Origin: an uncultured Parasphingopyxis sp.
Lineage (GTDB): Bacteria; Pseudomonadota; Alphaproteobacteria; Sphingomonadales; Sphingomonadaceae
Reading direction: 5' to 3'
Length of the DNA stretch: 12,224 nt
Assembly: GCA_905479515.1 (NCBI GenBank)
Contig: CAJQMX010000109.1
Location: 1-12,224 of the forward strand
This document shows, in pieces, positions 5,871 to 12,224 of the stretch. The notes under the pieces are model-generated. The model had not been told where the DNA came from, did not search any database, and saw only the letters and a program-made list of their open reading frames with translations. Every line of letters begins with the position of its first letter. Position 1 is the stretch's first letter. Made by a program: the position numbers and the translations under genes.

Positions 5871-7667
5871 ATGTCCAGCTATGAAGACCGCCTCCAAGCC
5901 CTGCGCGAAGAACTCGCTGCACGAAAGCTCGCCGGGTTCGTCGTCCCGCTCACCGACGAACATATGAGCGAATATGTCGGGGAATATGCACAGCGCCTTT
6001 CCTGGCTGACAGGCTTCCAGGGATCGGCGGGCGCAGCGGCGGTGCTGTCGGAAGAAGCGGCGATCTTCACCGATGGCCGCTACACGATCCAGGTCCGCGA
6101 ACAGGTGGATGGCACGCATTGGGAATATGTCGGCGTTCCGGCGACGAGCATCGCGGAATGGCTGGCCAAGCATACAGATAGCGGCGCGCGCATCGGCTAT
6201 GACCCATGGCTCCATACGCGCCAATGGGTGGAATCGGCGACAAAGGCGCTGGCGGAGAAGGGCGCGGAACTCGTGGCTGTCGACACGAACCCGATTGATG
6301 CCGTCTGGCCGGACAAGCCCTTGCCGTCCGATGCCAAGCTGGTCGTCCATGATGACAGTTATGCCGGGAAGTCATCCGCCCAGAAGCGACAGGACATGGC
6401 CGATGATATGGCCGACAAGAATGTTGATGCGGCTGTTCTGGCGGCGCTCGATTCCATCGCCTGGACGCTGAATGTGCGCGGGACCGACGTCACCCACACG
6501 CCGGTCGCGCTGGCCTATGCCATCGTTCACAAGGATGCGACGACCGATCTCTATGTCGATCCGGACAAGGTGGACGATGCGGTGCTGCGCCATCTCGGAA
6601 ACGGTGTGCGTGTGCATGAGCGCAGCGCCTTCAAGGGCGCGCTGGGTGATCTGAGAGGCAAGAAGGTGATCGCTGACCCGGAACGCGCGGTATCCGCGAT
6701 CTTCCAGGCGCTGGACGATGCCGGCGCGACGATCGTGTCGCAAACCGAACCGGCTGTGCTTCCCAAGGCGATCAAGAATGATGTCGAGCTGCAGGGCTCC
6801 CGCGATTCCCATATCCGCGACGGGGCAGCACTGGTGCGCTTCCTGCACTGGCTATCGCTCGAAGCGCCGAAAGGCGGCGTGACCGAGATGTCGGCGGCTC
6901 AGCGGCTGCAGGCATTCCGCGAGGAAAACGAGCTGCTGCGCGATCTCTCCTTCGATTCCATTTCAGGCGCCGGCCCCCATGCGGCGCTTCCGCACTACCG
7001 GGTGACCGAAGAATCCAGCCTGCCGCTCAAGATGAATGAAATCTATCTGGTCGATTCCGGCGGGCAATATCCGGATGGCACGACCGATGTGACGCGCACG
7101 GTGATCGTCGGCACGCCGACGGACGAGATGCGCGATCGCTTCACCCGCGTGCTGAAAGGCCATATCACGCTCGCCACCGCGATCTTCCCGCAAGGCACGC
7201 GCGGCAGCCAGCTAGACAGCTTCGCGCGCATGCATCTGTGGCAGGCGGGCCTCGATTATGGCCATGGCACCGGGCACGGTGTTGGTGCCTATCTGGGCGT
7301 GCATGAAGGGCCGCAGCGGATCAGCGCCGCCAATTATCCGGGCAGCGGCTGGGATGAGCCCCTCCATGCCGGCATGATCATGTCCAACGAGCCCGGCTAT
7401 TACAAAACTGGTGAATATGGCATCCGGATCGAGAATCTGGTTGCCGTTGGCGAGCGCGAGATTGCAGGCGGCGAAGCGACCATGCTCGGCTTTGAAACGC
7501 TGACCTTCGCGCCGATTGATCACAAGCTGATCGACACCAGCCTGTTGACCCAGGCCGAGCGCGACTGGGTCGATGGCTATCATGCCGATGTGATCGCCAA
7601 GATCGGTCCGCTTCTGGATGATGCGACGGCCGCCTGGCTGGGTGAGGTCTGTGCGCCGCTTGATTGA
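5871..7667 (+). CDS. M24B Xaa-Pro aminopeptidase (aminopeptidase P, long APP1-like form)
   Basis: A 598-residue metallopeptidase that removes N-terminal residues preceding proline. No signal peptide, so cytoplasmic. Layout: creatinase-type N-terminal domain (about 1-140), second creatinase-like domain (about 155-315), catalytic pita-bread domain (about 325-540) and a C-terminal M24_C extension to 598. The length matches the eukaryotic-type APP1 group and exceeds E. coli PepP. Metal ligands appear complete: Asp395 and Asp406 (DSGGQYPDGTTD), His469 (GHGTGHGVG), Glu507 (NEPGYY) and Glu521 (GIRIEN); spacing between Asp395, Asp406 and His469 equals that in human XPNPEP1. AAAAAGG lies nine bases before the ATG. 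It is divergent from the exported oligopeptidase; together they could degrade imported or periplasmic peptides, which is inference. A microprotein gene follows after 23 bases, probably on the same transcript. Confidence 0.95.
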   Translation: MSSYEDRLQALREELAARKLAGFVVPLTDEHMSEYVGEYAQRLSWLTGFQGSAGAAAVLSEEAAIFTDGRYTIQVREQVDGTHWEYVGVPATSIAEWLAKHTDSGARIGYDPWLHTRQWVESATKALAEKGAELVAVDTNPIDAVWPDKPLPSDAKLVVHDDSYAGKSSAQKRQDMADDMADKNVDAAVLAALDSIAWTLNVRGTDVTHTPVALAYAIVHKDATTDLYVDPDKVDDAVLRHLGNGVRVHERSAFKGALGDLRGKKVIADPERAVSAIFQALDDAGATIVSQTEPAVLPKAIKNDVELQGSRDSHIRDGAALVRFLHWLSLEAPKGGVTEMSAAQRLQAFREENELLRDLSFDSISGAGPHAALPHYRVTEESSLPLKMNEIYLVDSGGQYPDGTTDVTRTVIVGTPTDEMRDRFTRVLKGHITLATAIFPQGTRGSQLDSFARMHLWQAGLDYGHGTGHGVGAYLGVHEGPQRISAANYPGSGWDEPLHAGMIMSNEPGYYKTGEYGIRIENLVAVGEREIAGGEATMLGFETLTFAPIDHKLIDTSLLTQAERDWVDGYHADVIAKIGPLLDDATAAWLGEVCAPLD

Positions 7668-7690
7668 GGCGAAGAGAGGGATGCGAGAAT

Positions 7691-7789
7691 ATGACCCGGC
7701 GTGAGTTGAACAAGGCGGTTTTCTGGCCTGCTGTGATTGTCTCAGCGGTGATCATGATTGGAACAATCTGGACGCAAATGGCCGGGTAG
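7691..7789 (+). CDS. 32-residue single-pass membrane microprotein
   Basis: The frame encodes a short basic N-terminus (MTRRELNK), one hydrophobic segment rich in Val/Ile/Ala/Trp (about 9-28) and a tiny polar tail, TQMAG. By the positive-inside rule the N-terminus would be cytoplasmic. GAGAGGG lies ten bases before the ATG, and the gene starts 23 bases after the aminopeptidase P stop on the same strand, so it may be cotranscribed. No family recognised. The composition, Shine-Dalgarno and operon position support a real gene despite the size; a chance frame cannot be ruled out. Its stop lies five bases from the stop of the facing small gene. Confidence 0.55.
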   Translation: MTRRELNKAVFWPAVIVSAVIMIGTIWTQMAG

Positions 7790-7794
7790 CACTG

Positions 7795-7911
7795 CTATTT
7801 TTCGGCCGGATTGCCGCCGCTATCCTGTCCGCGCGCCTGCCCCTTGCGTCGCCGCAAATTCTTGCGAAGCTCTTTCGCCAGCCTTTTGGCGCGTTCATCC
7901 TTGTCTGTCAT
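7795..7911 (-). CDS. Small, highly basic hypothetical protein
   Basis: A 38-residue protein beginning MTDKDERAKRLAKELRKNLRRRKGQARG and ending in a polar tail. It looks like a single charged helix with an RRRK cluster and a disordered end. Similar tiny proteins occur in sphingomonad genomes by my recollection, but I know no function; nucleic-acid binding is only a possibility. The frame stays open upstream through the tRNA on the other strand, which is not credible coding. The start is therefore placed at one of two in-frame ATGs (7911 or 7920); neither has a strong Shine-Dalgarno. It faces the microprotein gene tail to tail. Confidence 0.55.
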   Translation of the reverse strand: MTDKDERAKRLAKELRKNLRRRKGQARGQDSGGNPAEK

Positions 7912-7956
7912 GGCGGTCATGCTGCCCAAAACCGCGCGAAAAGCCAAGCGTTGTTC

Positions 7957-7986
7957 TTGACATAACGGGTCTTCACCGCCCATAGG
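7957..7986 (+). promoter_or_regulatory. Candidate promoter for tRNA-Thr
   Basis: A consensus -35 TTGACA (7957-7962) is followed after 18 bases by CATAGG (7981-7986), a weak -10, then a GC-rich stretch (CACGCCCGC) like the discriminator of stringently controlled stable-RNA promoters. The expected start is about 20 bases before the mature tRNA. The perfect -35 and position are the main support. Confidence 0.5.
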
Positions 7987-8012
7987 CACGCCCGCATTCC
8001 GGCAAATGGCAC

Positions 8013-8087
8013 GCTGCTGTAGCTCAGTGGTAGAGCGCACCCTTGGTAAGGGTGAGGTCGAGAGTTCAATTCTCTCTAGCAGCACCA
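8013..8087 (+). tRNA. tRNA-Thr (anticodon GGT), CCA encoded
   Basis: A complete 75-base cloverleaf. Acceptor stem GCTGCTG pairs with TAGCAGC (one G-U pair). D arm GCTC-AGTGGTA-GAGC. Anticodon stem CACCC/GGGTG with loop TTGGTAA, giving GGT at 8045-8047. Variable loop AGGTC. T arm GAGAG-TTCAATT-CTCTC. Discriminator A and encoded CCA. The anticodon arm is the same as that of E. coli tRNA-Thr(GGT). It reads ACC and ACU codons. A T5 run lies about 12 bases downstream but without a clear hairpin before it. Confidence 0.97.
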
Positions 8088-8107
8088 TTTATATTGCCGT
8101 TTTTCGC

Positions 8108-8126
8108 TGGCGCCGGATAGGTGCCA
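8108..8126. other. Hairpin of unknown role downstream of tRNA-Thr
   Basis: TGGCGCC and GGTGCCA can form a 7-bp stem (one G-U pair) with loop GGATA. No T-run follows on either strand, so it is not a normal intrinsic terminator. It may help 3' processing or be a chance structure. Confidence 0.3.
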
Positions 8127-8160
8127 GAGCAGTGCAAATAAAGTGCGGTAGTTCCGTGGT

Positions 8161-8471
8161 TTAGCCAATTACACCGATCCAGCCGTACACGGCGAGACCA
8201 TTCTGGGCTGCCAGACTGGCGGCAAATTGGCGCGATATCTCAAACCCCCGACATCCTGTTTACGGAAAACCCCGGTCAGCGCACTGCCCAGTTTCCGCAG
8301 CGGATAGAAGCGCACGCCCACCATCATGTACAAACCGGCCCTGAGCAGGGTCAGGGCCAGCGGCGGTATCGGCAGTACGCCCTGGCCATTCCAGAGTCCG
8401 CCCCAGATGAAATCGCTGATATTGGTGATCACAACCGAAGCGGTGTCCATCGCGCCGACGGGATGGGCCAT
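8161..8471 (-). pseudogene. Decayed N-terminal fragment of an AGCS sodium:alanine/glycine symporter
   Basis: The first frame reads SDFIWGGLWNGQGVLPIPPL (18-37) followed by LTLLRAGLYMMVGVRFYPLRKLGSALTG, which matches the first membrane segment and RFYPLxKLGxxLxG loop of AGCS (AlsT-type) symporters. At a run of five C (plus strand 8245-8249) the reading is lost: in the first frame it becomes unrelated sequence, but in the neighbouring frame GFEISRQFAASLAAQNG continues the family pattern of the SISPFQALSTAL block. One extra base in the run would restore it. That frame hits TAA after WIGVIG. About 90 residues of a family of some 450-500 remain; the rest is absent. GAGG about nine bases before the ATG remains. 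It lies 41 bases after the AraC-type gene on the same strand. Confidence 0.75.
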
Positions 8472-8512
8472 CAGGATATACCTCTAAAAAAGACGGGGTT
8501 GGTGGGCGCGGA

Positions 8513-9271
8513 TCAATTGAGGATGAATCGGCTCGGAGGAACGCCGAAAGTTCGCCGGAACATCGCGCTGAATGCGCTTGGATTTTCATAGCCGACCTCG
8601 AACGCGACCATGGTGATCGGTTCGCCTGCAGACAAACGCGACAGGGCTTCCATCAGGCGCACTTGCTGACGCCAGATTGCAAGGCCCATGCCTGTTTGCT
8701 GTTTGAAAGTGCGTGTAAAGGTGCGCCGACCCATGCCAGCGACCTTCGCCCAGTCATCAAGGTCGCGGCCATCGGCCGGGTCCGCGAGGATTGCCCGGCA
8801 AACGCGAAGCAGGCGTTCGTCCTGAGGCATGTGCGCTCCATAGGGTGCGTTCGGCATGGCATCTATTTCTTCAAGGAGCAGGTTGACGATCATGCCCTCT
8901 CGCCCGTCAGTATCGTAGCGCGGCGCAAAGCTACACACTTCCAGGATCAAGGCCTTGAGGAAGTCCGAAACTTCGAAGACGCGGCAGCGCTCCGGATCCT
9001 GGCCGAGCTCAGGTTCCAGATAGAGCGTGCGCAGCGAAACCGTTCCGCGGCACGATACTTCATGCATGGTTTCCGCCGGAAGCCAGACCGCGCGCTGTGG
9101 CGGGACGACGAAGCTTGTTTCAGCCGTCGTGACCGACATGACGCCGGATGAGGCAAACAGGACCTGTGTCCGGTCATGGCAATGCATCGAGTCCACGAAC
9201 CCAGCCGGATATTCGTCGTCAAGCGCGATGACTGGTCGCGGAACGTCAAAATAGTCTGTGCTATGCTTCAT
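8513..9271 (-). CDS. AraC-family transcriptional regulator with cupin sensor domain
   Basis: A 252-residue regulator. The N-terminal AraC-type cupin (about 1-140) contains HCHDRTQVLFASSGVMSV (30-47) and VVPPQRAVWLPAETMHEV (55-72), features of the AraC_binding fold with HxH at 30-32. The C-terminal HTH_18 domain has two helix-turn-helix units: DLDDWAKVAGMGRRTFTRTF (170-189), then ITMVAFEVGYENPSAFSAMF (219-238) with the usual RRTFGVPPSRF end. The ATG is chosen at MKHSTDYF with AGGG just upstream; 38 further in-frame codons upstream look non-coding. It is divergent from the esterase / PaiB-like operon across 193 bases, so it probably controls that operon, itself, or both. The decayed symporter lies just downstream and may once have been a target. 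Effector unknown. Confidence 0.92.
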   Translation of the reverse strand: MKHSTDYFDVPRPVIALDDEYPAGFVDSMHCHDRTQVLFASSGVMSVTTAETSFVVPPQRAVWLPAETMHEVSCRGTVSLRTLYLEPELGQDPERCRVFEVSDFLKALILEVCSFAPRYDTDGREGMIVNLLLEEIDAMPNAPYGAHMPQDERLLRVCRAILADPADGRDLDDWAKVAGMGRRTFTRTFKQQTGMGLAIWRQQVRLMEALSRLSAGEPITMVAFEVGYENPSAFSAMFRRTFGVPPSRFILN

Positions 9272-9389
9272 GGCCCTAACTCGATAGTTTTGGAAGCGAC
9301 CACAATTTACGGCCAATTTTGAAAGGCAATCAAGCGGAGATTTTGGGAAAGGCCCGGCTACGGCAGTGATTGACCCTATCAGCAAGGAT

Positions 9390-9419
9390 TTGGCGACCGA
9401 CCTCCGTCTATTTGATACT
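9390..9419 (+). promoter_or_regulatory. Candidate promoter for the hydrolase / PaiB-like operon
   Basis: TTGGCG (9390-9395), an 18-base spacer and GATACT (9414-9419) lie about 45 bases before the hydrolase start. Both boxes are partial matches, as expected for an activator-dependent promoter. It lies in the divergent gap with the AraC-type gene. Confidence 0.3.
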
Positions 9420-9430
9420 AAATAACACGT

Positions 9431-9444
9431 CCGGCATCAGCCGG
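9431..9444. promoter_or_regulatory. Inverted repeat in the hydrolase leader
   Basis: CCGGC-ATCA-GCCGG is a perfect 5-bp inverted repeat just downstream of the promoter candidate and before the GAGGAG ribosome site (9450-9455). It could be an operator half-site pair or an RNA hairpin. AraC-type regulators usually bind direct repeats, so it may belong to another factor or be chance. Confidence 0.3.
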
Positions 9445-9464
9445 AGATTGAGGAGCGCATAGGC

Positions 9465-10418
9465 ATGAGTGATCGAGCGGCTGGGGTTACCGACGATCTG
9501 GACCCCGATATTCGCGCTTTTGCAGAGGAGCTAAGCCGCTCTTATGGCTCTTATCCTCATCTGGATGCCATGCCGCTTCCGGCACGGCGCGATATAGCGG
9601 AAAAAATACGCGCGCCTTGGGCGGCCGGCGGCCCAAAGATGCACAGCGTAACCGATGTTCATGCGGGCGGCGTGCGCATTCGCCTGAATCTGCCGAAAGA
9701 AGGGCCATTGCCCTGCATGCTCTATGTTCATGGCGGCGGCTGGACGATGTTCAGCATCGAAACACATGACCGGATGATGCGCGAATATGCCGCCCGGGCG
9801 GGTATCGCCGTAGCAGGTATTGAATACAGCCTGTCTCCCGAAGCGAAATTCCCCACTGCGCTGGAGGAGATTGTCGCGGCGCATGACTGGCTCCGCACCC
9901 ATGGCAGCAGCTACGGTATCGATACATCCCGGCTTGCGATTGGCGGGGATTCCGCAGGCGCGAATCTTGCGGTTGCGGCCAATCTCAAGATGCGCGCAGA
10001 GGGCCGTCAATTGAGCGATGCGATGTTGCTCAACTATGGTGCGTTCGGCGCCGAGCCGACGCCAACATATGGGCGTTATGACGGAGGTTCCTATACGCTG
10101 ACCGTCGATGAGATGGCGGTATTCTGGGAAAATTACATTAGCGATCCTGCCGATCTCGATAACCCGCTTGTGGTTCCGATCAAGGCGGATCTGGCAGGTC
10201 TGCCCCCGGCATTTTTCACCATTGCAGAATGTGACATCCTCGCTGATGGGGGGCGCGCCATGGCGGAACGTATGGAGCAGGCAGGAGTGCCGGCCGAGGC
10301 GCATGTGTATCGGGGCGCCACCCACAGCTTTCTCGAGGCGGTTTCAACCGCGCCTCTGGCCAGCCGCGCCTTTGATGATGCAGCAAGTTGGTTGCGGACT
10401 CAGCTGGGCCTGGCCTAA
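9465..10418 (+). CDS. Alpha/beta hydrolase, hormone-sensitive lipase (HSL) type esterase
   Basis: A 317-residue carboxylic-ester hydrolase of the bacterial HSL (family IV) group; no signal peptide, so cytoplasmic. HGGGW (89-93) gives the oxyanion hole. The nucleophile is Ser163 in GGDSAGA. The acid is Asp257 in ECDILADGG and the base His287 in GATHSF. The N-terminal 60 residues form the usual cap. YSLSPEAKFP (121-130) and LPPAFFTIAECD are standard family blocks. GAGGAG lies nine bases before the ATG. It is divergent from an AraC-type regulator and followed after six bases by a PaiB-like gene, so the two are almost surely cotranscribed. Members act on short-chain esters, including acetyl esters or acylated xenobiotics; the actual substrate cannot be told here. 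Confidence 0.94.
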   Translation: MSDRAAGVTDDLDPDIRAFAEELSRSYGSYPHLDAMPLPARRDIAEKIRAPWAAGGPKMHSVTDVHAGGVRIRLNLPKEGPLPCMLYVHGGGWTMFSIETHDRMMREYAARAGIAVAGIEYSLSPEAKFPTALEEIVAAHDWLRTHGSSYGIDTSRLAIGGDSAGANLAVAANLKMRAEGRQLSDAMLLNYGAFGAEPTPTYGRYDGGSYTLTVDEMAVFWENYISDPADLDNPLVVPIKADLAGLPPAFFTIAECDILADGGRAMAERMEQAGVPAEAHVYRGATHSFLEAVSTAPLASRAFDDAASWLRTQLGLA

Positions 10419-10424
10419 GCGAAG

Positions 10425-11006
10425 ATGGTGACCGGAACGTTCGATCCTCGCTCGCCCAACGACATTACCCGGTTAATCGCTGAAAACCCGCTTGCCTGGA
10501 TTGTTTCGACGGACTTCCAGGCCACCCCGCTGCCGCTTGTCGCAGAGACCGACGAAGATTGCGCCATCGTATCGCTGCTGGGCCATATCCCGGTCGCGCA
10601 TCCCCAAAAGGCATGGCTCACAGATAACCCGCGTGCCCTGATCCTGTTCAACGGGCCGGAGGGATATATCTCACCCGGGCTGGTCTCGAAGCCAGACTGG
10701 GGGCCGACCTGGAATTATGCCGTAGTACGTTTCGAGACCGAGATAGAGTTTGTGCCGGATGAAACTGGCGCGGCGCTGGAGCGTCTGGCCGACCATCTTG
10801 AACACGGGGCCTGGACGACAGATCAGATGGGCGCGCGCTATGATGCTCTGATCAGCCAGATCATCGCCTTTCGCGCACATGTCCGCGCGAGCCACCCGAC
10901 ATTCAAGCTTGGTCAGAATGAAGGGCCGGAGACATTTGCGGAAATCACACAGGGTCTTGGCGATATGCCGCTGTCCCGCTGGATGCGGAAACAGGCCGGA
11001 AACTGA
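10425..11006 (+). CDS. PaiB / FMN-binding domain family protein (FMN_bind_2)
   Basis: A 193-residue protein with the split-barrel flavin-binding fold of the PaiB family. Visible blocks: NPLAWIVSTD (21-30), LLGHIPVAHPQ (51-61), ALILFNGPEGYISPGL (71-86) and GPTWNYAVVRFE (93-104), then a helical C-terminal half ending in LSRWMRKQ. Bacillus PaiB was described as a negative regulator, and relatives bind flavin or heme; the role here is not known. Odd: the family's ATHLP near 33-37 reads ATPLP, and the SPSWY block is changed to SPGLVSKPDW, so cofactor binding may differ. The ATG starts six bases after the esterase stop with only a weak GCGAAG site, pointing to translational coupling. A GTG one codon later is a less likely start. 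Confidence 0.87.
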   Translation: MVTGTFDPRSPNDITRLIAENPLAWIVSTDFQATPLPLVAETDEDCAIVSLLGHIPVAHPQKAWLTDNPRALILFNGPEGYISPGLVSKPDWGPTWNYAVVRFETEIEFVPDETGAALERLADHLEHGAWTTDQMGARYDALISQIIAFRAHVRASHPTFKLGQNEGPETFAEITQGLGDMPLSRWMRKQAGN

Positions 11007-11096
11007 TGGTTAGACGCGCAGAGAAATTTCGCGTTTCAAGCGTCAACTGGGCAAATCCGCTTAACCTTCACCCGTTATTCGCATAGGCAGTCACCC

Positions 11097-12224
11097 ATGA
11101 TGAAGAATGGCCTTCTCTCTCGGTTGACCGGATTGCTGATGGGCATGGGCTTGCTCACGGCATGCCAGTCCGCCGGGGCGAATGAAGCGCCTTCGCGGAT
11201 CGGCAACGCGCCGCCTCCCTATGCCGCCCCGCCGCCGGACAGCGCCTATCACCCGTTGCCGCGAACCGACCTGCTATTGACCGGTGCGACGATATTGGAT
11301 GGCGATGGTGGGCGAATTATCGGCGATATCCTGCTCCGCGATGGGCAGGTCATGGCTGTCGGCAACACTGTCGACGCACCGGCCGATATAGCCCGCATTG
11401 ATGCGACGGGCCGCTGGATCACCCCCGGGCTGATCGACATCCACACCCATTACGGGACCTATCTGTTGCCCCAGGCGGCAGAAGAAGTTTCCGACGTTAC
11501 CGAAAACAGCGACCCGAACGTGGCCGATACCTGGATAGAACATGCCGTTCGGCCGACCGACCCGGCTTTTTCGCGCGCGCTCGCAGGCGGTGTGACGACG
11601 TTGCAGATACTCCCCGGCTCTGGCGCGTTATTCGGTGGCCGGACGGTCGTCGTCCACCCGGTGCCGGCTGTGCGATTGGCCGAGATGCGCTTCCCCGATG
11701 CGCCGCAGGGCCTCAAAATGGCCTGCGGCAGCAACCCGGCGAACAGCTTTGGCAGCAGGGGACGCGCGCCCAACAGCCGGCAGGGCGAAATCTCCGCCGT
11801 CCGCCAGGCATTTCTGCAGGCGCAGCGCTATCGTGACGAATGGGAAGCGGGCAATGGCCGCCGCGATCTGCGCATGGATACGCTGGTCGCCGCGATGAAT
11901 GGCGAGCTGCCTGTGCATCTTCATTGCTATCGGGCGGAAGATATCGCGACATGGATCGATGTGCTGGGCGAATTCGGCGTTTCGCTTGCCGCCGTCCACC
12001 ATGCCACGGAAGCTTACAAGATTGCACCGATGCTCGCCGAACGCGGCGTTTGCGCAGCGGTCTGGCCCGACTGGTGGGGTTTCAAGCGCGAGGCCGAGGA
12101 TGCCATCCCCGAAAACGCGGCCTTTGTCGATGCGGCCGGTGGCTGCGCGATCATGCATTCCGATATCCCTATACTCGGCAGCCTGTTGAACATCGAAGCC
12201 GCAAAGGCGGCGGGAGCAGGGCGG
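11097..12224 (+). CDS. Lipoprotein amidohydrolase, imidazolonepropionase-like, 3' end cut by window edge
   Basis: The frame is open for 376 codons to the window edge; the family is usually 420-500 residues. The signal peptide has lipobox L20-T21-A22-C23 (Gln at +2), suggesting anchoring on the periplasmic side, then a Pro/Ala-rich linker to about 55. The amidohydrolase fold follows: a beta-sandwich start (LLTGATILDGDGGRI), GLIDIHTHYG with metal ligands His116 and His118, QGLKMACG with Lys207, LPVHLHCYRAEDI with His274 and His276, AAVHHATEAYKIA with His301/302, and IMHSD with Asp356. These make a complete metal site for hydrolysis of amide, imide or lactam bonds; the substrate is unknown. Two adjacent ATGs are possible starts; the first is used. 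A 90-base gap separates it from the PaiB-like gene and may hold its own promoter, though I see none that is clear. Confidence 0.92.
   Translation, partial: MMKNGLLSRLTGLLMGMGLLTACQSAGANEAPSRIGNAPPPYAAPPPDSAYHPLPRTDLLLTGATILDGDGGRIIGDILLRDGQVMAVGNTVDAPADIARIDATGRWITPGLIDIHTHYGTYLLPQAAEEVSDVTENSDPNVADTWIEHAVRPTDPAFSRALAGGVTTLQILPGSGALFGGRTVVVHPVPAVRLAEMRFPDAPQGLKMACGSNPANSFGSRGRAPNSRQGEISAVRQAFLQAQRYRDEWEAGNGRRDLRMDTLVAAMNGELPVHLHCYRAEDIATWIDVLGEFGVSLAAVHHATEAYKIAPMLAERGVCAAVWPDWWGFKREAEDAIPENAAFVDAAGGCAIMHSDIPILGSLLNIEAAKAAGAGR

Noticed and set aside
7787..7802. TAGC-ACT-GCTA followed by TTTTT between the two small convergent genes
   Set aside because: A four-base stem with a three-base loop is too weak to call a terminator, and its arms are largely the two stop codons.
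8072..8087. Search for a second copy of the tRNA 3' end as an attachment site
   Set aside because: No repeat of this sequence was seen elsewhere in the window, and no integrase gene is present.
7912..8088. N-terminal extension of the small basic gene into the tRNA region
   Set aside because: The extension translates the complement of tRNA-Thr, giving the common false MVLLERIELS-type start.
8140..8180. tRNA-like look of the stretch after tRNA-Thr
   Set aside because: No cloverleaf could be folded; part of it is better explained as the symporter remnant.
8484..8494. T-run on the minus strand after the AraC-type gene
   Set aside because: Six T are present but no GC-rich hairpin precedes them.
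11014..11034. ACGCG / CGCGT hairpin after the PaiB-like gene
   Set aside because: Five-base stem, 11-base loop and no T-run; a competing GACGC/GCGTC pairing exists. Not supportable as a terminator.

Overview
The window reads as a chromosomal segment of a high-G+C Gram-negative bacterium, most likely an alphaproteobacterium of the Sphingomonadales. This is an inference from protein style: an Entner-Doudoroff-type 6-phosphogluconolactonase, a long three-domain aminopeptidase P, an exported S9A peptidase, tonB-era-like lipoproteins without Asp at +2, and typical GC-rich codon use. No phylogenetic test could be run. No insertion sequence, CRISPR array or prophage was seen.

Left part (1-3600). 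A 6-phosphogluconolactonase gene (pgl) leaves the window on the minus strand. Divergent to it are two plus-strand genes built almost entirely from LCCL domains: a lipoprotein with two copies, then, after a clear intrinsic terminator, a secreted protein with three copies. All five domains share one cysteine spacing. The lipoprotein is strongly acidic, whereas the secreted protein is strongly basic and contains no lysine. The second LCCL gene ends tail to tail, with overlapping stop codons, against a minus-strand unit.

Centre (2867-7912). That minus-strand unit is a compact operon: an exported oligopeptidase B-like S9A peptidase, then an orphan Imm27-like immunity protein of lower G+C, then a small hot-dog acyl-CoA thioesterase. 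The last two genes are linked by a five-codon reading frame with ATGA overlaps at both ends. Divergent to the operon is a full-length M24 aminopeptidase P, followed by a 32-residue single-pass membrane microprotein. A tiny basic protein gene faces it. The exported oligopeptidase and the cytoplasmic aminopeptidase could act in series on peptides from outside the cell.

Right part (7957-12224). A complete tRNA-Thr(GGT) with its own promoter candidate is followed by the decayed N-terminus of an AGCS sodium:amino acid symporter, then an AraC-family regulator. Divergent to the regulator is a two-gene operon: an HSL-type alpha/beta hydrolase and a PaiB/FMN-binding-type protein. A lipoprotein amidohydrolase of the imidazolonepropionase-like group begins near the end and runs off the window.

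Most genes are recognisable housekeeping or catabolic families. The items least explained by known biology are the opposite-charge LCCL pair, the orphan immunity gene with its coupled overlaps, and the His-to-Ser change in the Pgl active-site motif.
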